Notes under the pieces: generated by a model | The model's database searches: none | What the model saw: only the letters and a program-made list of their open reading frames with translations | What the model was told of the DNA's origin: nothing | From: Pontibacter silvestris | GTDB lineage: Bacteria > Bacteroidota > Bacteroidia > Cytophagales > Hymenobacteraceae | Direction of reading: 5' to 3' | Assembly: GCF_020907275.1 (NCBI RefSeq) | Contig: NZ_JAJJWI010000003.1 | Span: 248,001 to 312,000, forward strand | Length of the DNA: 64,000 nt | Position numbers and translations under genes: made by a program | In this document: in pieces, positions 59,349 through 64,000 of the stretch | How positions within the stretch are numbered: position 1 is the first letter of the stretch | Layout of the letters: each line of letters begins with the position of its first letter

Positions 59349-60338
59349 TTAGTCTATCCAACGGAATTTATACTCCAGTTGAGGTGGTTTCATACGGTCT
59401 GCCACGCGCTTCAATCGGTTAGGCAGTCCCATCACGTAATCACGGGCACGTTCACCGGCTTCGTTCAGACCTGATATAGATTCAATTTTCCAATCATTAA
59501 TCAGGTTATCCAGAATAGCCGTATAATCATGCGAAGTGTATACTCCAATACGCTGTGCGGCATCGGTAAAATGGCCGAAAGTCTTACCTAACTCCACTCC
59601 CAACTCACGCATATAATGTGCCGGCATCACAATCTTCTTACGCATCATATCTTCAAAAGCCAACATCATTTCACTAGGGTCTGCTTCGAATATTTTGCTC
59701 ACAAAGGCTCTATAAGCTTTTGCATGTCGGGCTTCGTCTGCAGCAACGTTGCCGCAAAGTCTTGCCAACACGTTATCTCCTTCCTGTTTAGCTAGCTTTG
59801 CCACGCGCCGGTGAGAGATATTGGTAGCCATTTCCTGGAAGCTAGTGTATACAAAGCTACGATATGGATCATTATCTGTCTGCAGATCAAAACCATCGGC
59901 TATCAGGTATTGCGTTGAAGCTTCCATCTCGCGCATGTTTATACGCCCGCTCAGGAAAAGGTAACGGTTTAGTATATCTCCGTGTCGGTTCTCTTCGGCA
60001 GTCCAGCCACGGTTCCACTTAATCCAAGGGCTATCAGCTTCTTGTGGCATGCCTTCTATAGTCATTAACCAGCTTTCATAGGAAGGCAGCGCTTCTTCTG
60101 TAATGGTATCGCCAACAAGAACAGCTAATAAATCATAGCTTAAGTCACGAGCGCGCTCACGCAAAGCTTTTACCTCATCCAAAAAATTATCAAGTCTTGA
60201 GTCAGGCAAAAGATCTGCAGGCTGCCAGCTTTCTTCTACCGTTTTAAGGAACTCAGAAAGGTTTTCACCAACGAAATCCTCCATCCATCTTAATACTTCT
60301 ATACGGGAGGCAAATGGAGCTGTAATCATGTTGTTCAT
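59349..60338 (-). CDS. Acyl-ACP desaturase
   Basis: A 329-residue soluble diiron enzyme of the stearoyl-ACP desaturase family. The two iron-binding motifs are EENRHGDIL near residues 114-122 and DEARHAKAYR near 200-209, with a further Glu upstream in the helical core. It puts a cis double bond in acyl-ACP and sets membrane fluidity. The helical segment VGENLSEFLKTVEESWQPAD and the C-terminal LPNRLKRVADRM are family-like. Single gene. Confidence 0.93.
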   Translation of the reverse strand: MNNMITAPFASRIEVLRWMEDFVGENLSEFLKTVEESWQPADLLPDSRLDNFLDEVKALRERARDLSYDLLAVLVGDTITEEALPSYESWLMTIEGMPQEADSPWIKWNRGWTAEENRHGDILNRYLFLSGRINMREMEASTQYLIADGFDLQTDNDPYRSFVYTSFQEMATNISHRRVAKLAKQEGDNVLARLCGNVAADEARHAKAYRAFVSKIFEADPSEMMLAFEDMMRKKIVMPAHYMRELGVELGKTFGHFTDAAQRIGVYTSHDYTAILDNLINDWKIESISGLNEAGERARDYVMGLPNRLKRVADRMKPPQLEYKFRWID

Positions 60339-60528
60339 GTTTGTTGAATGTCAAATATACTTATTATATACCATATTTTAACAGCCAAATTGTTTAACAT
60401 ATTTAGCAAATTGTTAAATAGCTGAAAAAGCGAGGGTATAAGACTATAAGTGTTTATTACGTAAAAAAACAATTTTGTTATACCTCAAGCTAAAGATACT
60501 TTTTCTTGTACCACAAGTATCAGTATAG

Positions 60529-61491
60529 TTATGTACCATACCTGATGCGGTAGTAGAACCGGCGTGCAAAACTAAAGCTCAATTTATACTTAGAAAGCAG
60601 GAGCAAAAATATGTAAGAGAGAGGCAAGCGAGCCTCCTTCTTTAACAGCAAAAGCAACGCCTTTGCTTCTTCAAAATTGTCTGTCAGGTAAGCATGACGG
60701 GCCTCGTACTTCAGGCGCTGTACCAAAGCACGTTTCTCTTCGGCCGTCTGCACTAAACGAGCTGCTTTTTCGCATACCTTTATAGTGGAAGCCAACAACC
60801 TGTTCCCTTTCCCATACCAGCTTTTTGATAAAGAGGAGGCATGCACCCGCCGTTTTGTTGTTACCTGATCCAGATAAAAATATTGATAAAGTTTCGATGA
60901 TCTTATCCAAAAATCAAAGTCTTCGTATGCCAGCGATTCGTCATATCCCTTTAGCGTCTCCAACACTTGGCGGCGCACCATCATAGTTGGCGGACAGATG
61001 ATATATTGCTGCAGCAGCTCTTTAAAGATGTACCCGGATGGAGCAAAAGAAAGAAGCCGGCCCTTTCTGTCCCGTTTATAATGAAAGCCAATGGGCTCTG
61101 AATTATCATTTATGTAAGCAGCATCAGTATAAATGACACCGTAGCTTTGGTCTAGCTGTGTAAAGGCTGTAATCTGTTTCTCTACCCTGTCTGGCAGCAG
61201 GACATCATCGGTAGCAAAGTCAATTAGATAATCACCGTTACTGGCACGCCACCCCATATTAAAAGCAGTGCAGTTACCCCGGTTATACTCTGTGCTGATA
61301 AACCTTATTTGTGGGTTTGCCTCCAGATATGTTTGAATGATGTCAGCACTTCCGTCTGTACTGGCATCATCCACCACAACTACTTCAATGTTTGGGTATG
61401 TCTGAGCCAGCACTGAATTCAGTGCCTCCGTCAGAAAACGCTCATGGTTATAGCATAAACATATAATAGAGACAAGTGGAATAGTGCTCAT
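60529..61491 (-). CDS. Family 2 glycosyltransferase
   Basis: A 320-residue GT-A protein. The nucleotide-sugar site shows VSIICLCYNHERFLTEALNS, VVVVDDASTDGSADI and a DFATDD metal-binding segment (DxD-like); the acceptor part has YDESLAYEDFDFWIRSS. No membrane helix is clear, so it works at the cytoplasmic face. It ends a three-gene set with the aminotransferase (31-bp gap) and ketoisomerase, so it may add the amino sugar those make to lipopolysaccharide or another surface glycan. Confidence 0.92.
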   Translation of the reverse strand: MSTIPLVSIICLCYNHERFLTEALNSVLAQTYPNIEVVVVDDASTDGSADIIQTYLEANPQIRFISTEYNRGNCTAFNMGWRASNGDYLIDFATDDVLLPDRVEKQITAFTQLDQSYGVIYTDAAYINDNSEPIGFHYKRDRKGRLLSFAPSGYIFKELLQQYIICPPTMMVRRQVLETLKGYDESLAYEDFDFWIRSSKLYQYFYLDQVTTKRRVHASSLSKSWYGKGNRLLASTIKVCEKAARLVQTAEEKRALVQRLKYEARHAYLTDNFEEAKALLLLLKKEARLPLSYIFLLLLSKYKLSFSFARRFYYRIRYGT

Positions 61492-61522
61492 AAAGTAAAA
61501 CCAGGTAACTCAGTAGCAATAA

Positions 61523-62653
61523 TTATTTATTCCGGAAGAAGGCTTTAACAGCATTAATTACAGATTCCTGCTCCTGTTCTTTTAGCCCGGGAAACAAAGG
61601 CAAGCTCAGGCTTGTCTGAGACAGTTCTTCTGCCACAGGAAAATCTCCTTGCCTATGCCCTAAGAAACTGTAAGCAGGTTGCAGATGTAAGGGCACCGGG
61701 TAATGTATAGCTGTACTAATTCCCTGTTGCTGTAACCCTGCCTGAAGCGCATCCCGATGCTTTGTGCGAACATTAAAAATATGGAAAACATGAGCGCAAC
61801 AAGGGGCAGAATACGGTAAAGATAAACCTTCTATATCTTGTAGTTCAGACAGATATACTTCCGCCAGCCGCTGTCGTTCTGCATTTAGTTCATCCAGATA
61901 CTGTAGCTTAACCCGGAGCACTGCTGCCTGCAACTCATCCAGCCGGGAGTTAACACCTACCAGTACACTATTGTACTTGCCTGCTTCTCCGTAGTTTCGG
62001 TATCTCCTTATGAAGGCCTCCAGTTCAGGGTCAGAGGTGACTACAGCACCGGCATCTCCCAAAGCTCCCAAGTTTTTTGTAGGGTAGAAACTAAAAGCAC
62101 TGGCATGGCCGAAGGAACCTACCTTTTGCTGCTTGTAAGTAGCTCCGTGTGCCTGTGCTGCATCCTCTATTATTTTGAGATTAAACTTCTCAGCTAGTTT
62201 CACTACCTCTTCCATCTCACAAGCCTGCCCATACAAATGCACTGGCACTATGGCTTTTGTCTCAGATGATATAGCTTTAGCAGCTCCTGCAGCAGTTATG
62301 TTAAAAGTATTTACATCGGGCTCTACCAACACAGGCTTTGCCCCTGCCTGAAGTACAGCATTGATTGTAGCAATAAAAGTATTAGCAGGCAGCAACACTT
62401 CATCTCCGACACTAATACCACAAGCTTTAAGAGCTATCACTAAAGCATCGTAGCCATTACCCACACCTATTGCTGCACCGGCACCTATATAGGAAGCAAA
62501 AGCGTGGTCAAACGCCGCTCCTTTTGCACCTAATATATACTGCTTACTATAGGTAGCTTTTATTAGCGCTTGCTTTACTTCCTCGTCCATGCCTGTTGGG
62601 AAATCTCTGAACTCAAAATAAGGAAGCTGTTGCTTTTTCATCAGGTTAAACAC
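61523..62653 (-). CDS. DegT/DnrJ/EryC1/StrS sugar aminotransferase
   Basis: A 376-residue PLP enzyme. Motifs: [29 protein letters not shown] and [18 protein letters not shown] with the Schiff-base Lys near residue 192, then [17 protein letters not shown]. Two starts are possible (62653 or 62641); the longer fits the short gap to the gene before it. It probably transaminates the 3-keto sugar made by the ketoisomerase upstream (FdtB- or QdtB-like), giving dTDP-3-amino-3,6-dideoxyhexose. Confidence 0.93.
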   Translation of the reverse strand: MFNLMKKQQLPYFEFRDFPTGMDEEVKQALIKATYSKQYILGAKGAAFDHAFASYIGAGAAIGVGNGYDALVIALKACGISVGDEVLLPANTFIATINAVLQAGAKPVLVEPDVNTFNITAAGAAKAISSETKAIVPVHLYGQACEMEEVVKLAEKFNLKIIEDAAQAHGATYKQQKVGSFGHASAFSFYPTKNLGALGDAGAVVTSDPELEAFIRRYRNYGEAGKYNSVLVGVNSRLDELQAAVLRVKLQYLDELNAERQRLAEVYLSELQDIEGLSLPYSAPCCAHVFHIFNVRTKHRDALQAGLQQQGISTAIHYPVPLHLQPAYSFLGHRQGDFPVAEELSQTSLSLPLFPGLKEQEQESVINAVKAFFRNK

Positions 62654-62668
62654 AGAGTTCCGGATAGC

Positions 62669-63082
62669 TTACAGGACTACATGATCAGCAAACTTTCGGA
62701 ACTTACTATAATCCCGAATGTAATCCTTTTCATCAAACTCTGTTGAGGTAAGGCATAAAGCTATTGTTCCGGGTGCAAGCGTAAGTTCTGTCCAACACAT
62801 GGCAGGAATATATAAGCCTGTTTTTTCGTCCTTTAGCTCAAACTCCAACTGCTCTTTTCCTGTATCTGTTTTAACACTTACAGTTCCATGAACAGCAACT
62901 AAAACCTCTTCTGTAGCTTTATTGGCATGGTTTCCTCGTACCACCCCCGGTGGTGTGCCGTGCACCCAGAATACGCGCTTTATAGCAAAAGGAATTTTGT
63001 CAGCGTATTGGGTTGTCGTGATAAAGCCCTCTGTAGGACTACCTATGCTGTCGAAGTGTATCAGTAGTGGGGATGCTGGCAA
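62669..63082 (-). CDS. dTDP-4-oxo-6-deoxyglucose 3,4-ketoisomerase-like cupin (FdtA/QdtA family)
   Basis: A 137-residue WxcM-like cupin. KRVFWVHGTPPGVVRGNHAN carries the catalytic His region, with EEVLVAVHGTVSV and the C-terminal YIRDYSKFRKF typical for the family. It moves the keto group from C4 to C3 before transamination by the next gene (16-bp gap). FdtA and QdtA differ in product stereochemistry, which I cannot decide here. First gene of the set; rmlA/rmlB-type genes are not in the window. Confidence 0.88.
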   Translation of the reverse strand: MPASPLLIHFDSIGSPTEGFITTTQYADKIPFAIKRVFWVHGTPPGVVRGNHANKATEEVLVAVHGTVSVKTDTGKEQLEFELKDEKTGLYIPAMCWTELTLAPGTIALCLTSTEFDEKDYIRDYSKFRKFADHVVL

Positions 63083-63280
63083 ATCAGTATAAATTAATGG
63101 TACTACAAATAAATACTTTTTACGGTAAATATGCCACTGCAGCTGTGCCGGTTTTGCCCTTGCCTGTTCTTAAGCTAAATTTGTGAATAATTCAAATGCT
63201 CAAGTTCGTTCCGGAGCCTACATTGCTATGTAATTTCAACGGGCTAAACGTTTAGGTTTAAAGTACCTGGCCATTAAAAG

Positions 63281-63886
63281 ATGCAAGAAGACACCTACCT
63301 TACTATAGAAGCTCCATCCGAAAGCCTTTACAAAGAGAAAGGGAGCAAGTTTATCGGGCTTGCTTATCCGGTATATTCTGAAGAAGATGTTAAGGAGATT
63401 ATGGCTGAACTGAAAAAACAGTACTACGATGCCCGTCACCATTGTTATGCTTATAGCTTAGGAGCAGATAAAAGCCGCTACCGTGCTAACGACGATGGTG
63501 AACCCAATCACTCTGCCGGAGACCCTATACTTGGCCAGATTCGTTCTGCTAATCTAAGCAATGTACTTATTGTGGTGGTTCGCTACTTTGGCGGCACTAA
63601 ATTAGGTGTAAGTGGCCTGATTAATGCCTATAAAACAGCTGCAGCTGATGCCATTGCGAATGCCGTTATCGTTGAAAAACACGAGGCCTCACAACTGCTC
63701 ATACACTTCTCTTACCCACAAATGAATGATGTCATGAGCTTGGTGAAAGAGTATGACCTGGATGTTAAAAAGCAGCAGTTTGAACTGGAGTGCCGCCTTA
63801 CGGTGGAGGTTCGAAAAAAGCTGGAGCTTGAGGTGGCAGGTAAACTTGAAGAACTGGAAAATGTTACAATTTCCGTGATTGAATAG
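63281..63886 (+). CDS. IMPACT/YigZ family protein
   Basis: A 201-residue cytoplasmic protein. The N-terminal UPF0029 domain shows SKFIGLAYPVYSEEDVKEIM, DARHHCYAYSLG, NDDGEPNHSAGDPILGQI and VVVRYFGGTKLGVSGLINAY; the C-terminal 75 residues form the small DUF1949-type domain. The family is linked to translation or stress control. It is divergent from the ketoisomerase gene by about 200 bp. Confidence 0.93.
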   Translation: MQEDTYLTIEAPSESLYKEKGSKFIGLAYPVYSEEDVKEIMAELKKQYYDARHHCYAYSLGADKSRYRANDDGEPNHSAGDPILGQIRSANLSNVLIVVVRYFGGTKLGVSGLINAYKTAAADAIANAVIVEKHEASQLLIHFSYPQMNDVMSLVKEYDLDVKKQQFELECRLTVEVRKKLELEVAGKLEELENVTISVIE

Positions 63887-63927
63887 CCTGAGCTTTTCTT
63901 ACCTTGCAGGCTACAGCAGCATTAACT

Positions 63928-64000
63928 ATGGCAAAACGTAAGCATAACAGGTCCAGAAATAAAATACTAGATCGTAAAGCAGGTTCAAAGCCGGGGCATT
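63928..64000 (+). CDS. Start of a further reading frame, cut by window edge
   Basis: An ATG 41 bp after the YigZ stop opens 24 codons (MAKRKHNRSRNKILDRKAGS and a few more) to the window end. The basic, unstructured start could be a cytoplasmic tail or a nucleic-acid-binding protein; nothing more can be said. Confidence 0.4.
   Translation, partial: MAKRKHNRSRNKILDRKAGSKPGH

Overview
The window reads as chromosomal DNA of a member of the Bacteroidota, most likely order Cytophagales (a Pontibacter- or Hymenobacter-like relative is my guess). The grounds are SusC/SusD pairs, a hybrid two-component system (HTCS), a type IX secretion (T9SS) C-terminal domain, promoter elements of the TAnnTTTG type, and few Shine-Dalgarno sequences. 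No rRNA, tRNA, CRISPR array, insertion sequence or phage gene was seen.

Bases 1-36984 are a large polysaccharide utilisation locus (PUL), almost all on the minus strand. From left to right: a SusC transporter cut by the window edge; a divergent NCS1-type transporter with a small membrane protein; SusC/SusD pair 2; an operon of GH43 (frameshifted), GH51, DUF2264 and GH2; SusC/SusD pair 3; a five-gene operon of BNR_4 propeller, GH88, GH2, GH43_24-like and GH43; an HTCS; and a GntR-family regulator with a LacI-type sensor domain. Arabinofuranosidase, exo-beta-1,3-galactanase-like, beta-galactosidase, glucuronidase-like and unsaturated-glucuronyl-hydrolase-like functions together point to a type II arabinogalactan or gum-arabic-like substrate (inference).

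The clearest new signal is regulatory. An 18-bp palindrome, TTAACnAAyrTTnGTTAA, lies upstream of six genes: the partial susC, the NCS1 gene, susC2, susC3, the BNR_4 gene and the GntR gene itself. A second element, two GGGGGG tracts 21-22 bp apart, occurs at three of them (susC2, susC3, BNR_4), each time 20-22 bp upstream of a CAnnTTTG -7-like element. The simplest reading is that the GntR protein binds the palindrome as repressor and the HTCS binds the G-tract repeats as activator, so one PUL is under two-signal control.

Bases 36985-50103 hold mixed genes: a FAS1 lipoprotein, a cyclophilin, a ZIP-like transporter, a DAACS symporter, a complete 5-oxoprolinase operon (pxpB, pxpC, pxpA) with a YcsG-like Nramp-related transporter, another ZIP-like membrane protein, TetR with YceI, a voltage-gated-type potassium channel, a frameshifted GNAT and a class V aminotransferase. 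Bases 50104-64000 hold a 1488-residue T9SS-exported L-type lectin adhesin, a MoxR-like/VWA chelatase-type pair, a DUF427 protein, an acyl-ACP desaturase, a glycosyltransferase with a 3-amino-3,6-dideoxyhexose synthesis pair, and an IMPACT/YigZ protein. A few base pairs of a further reading frame run off the right edge.
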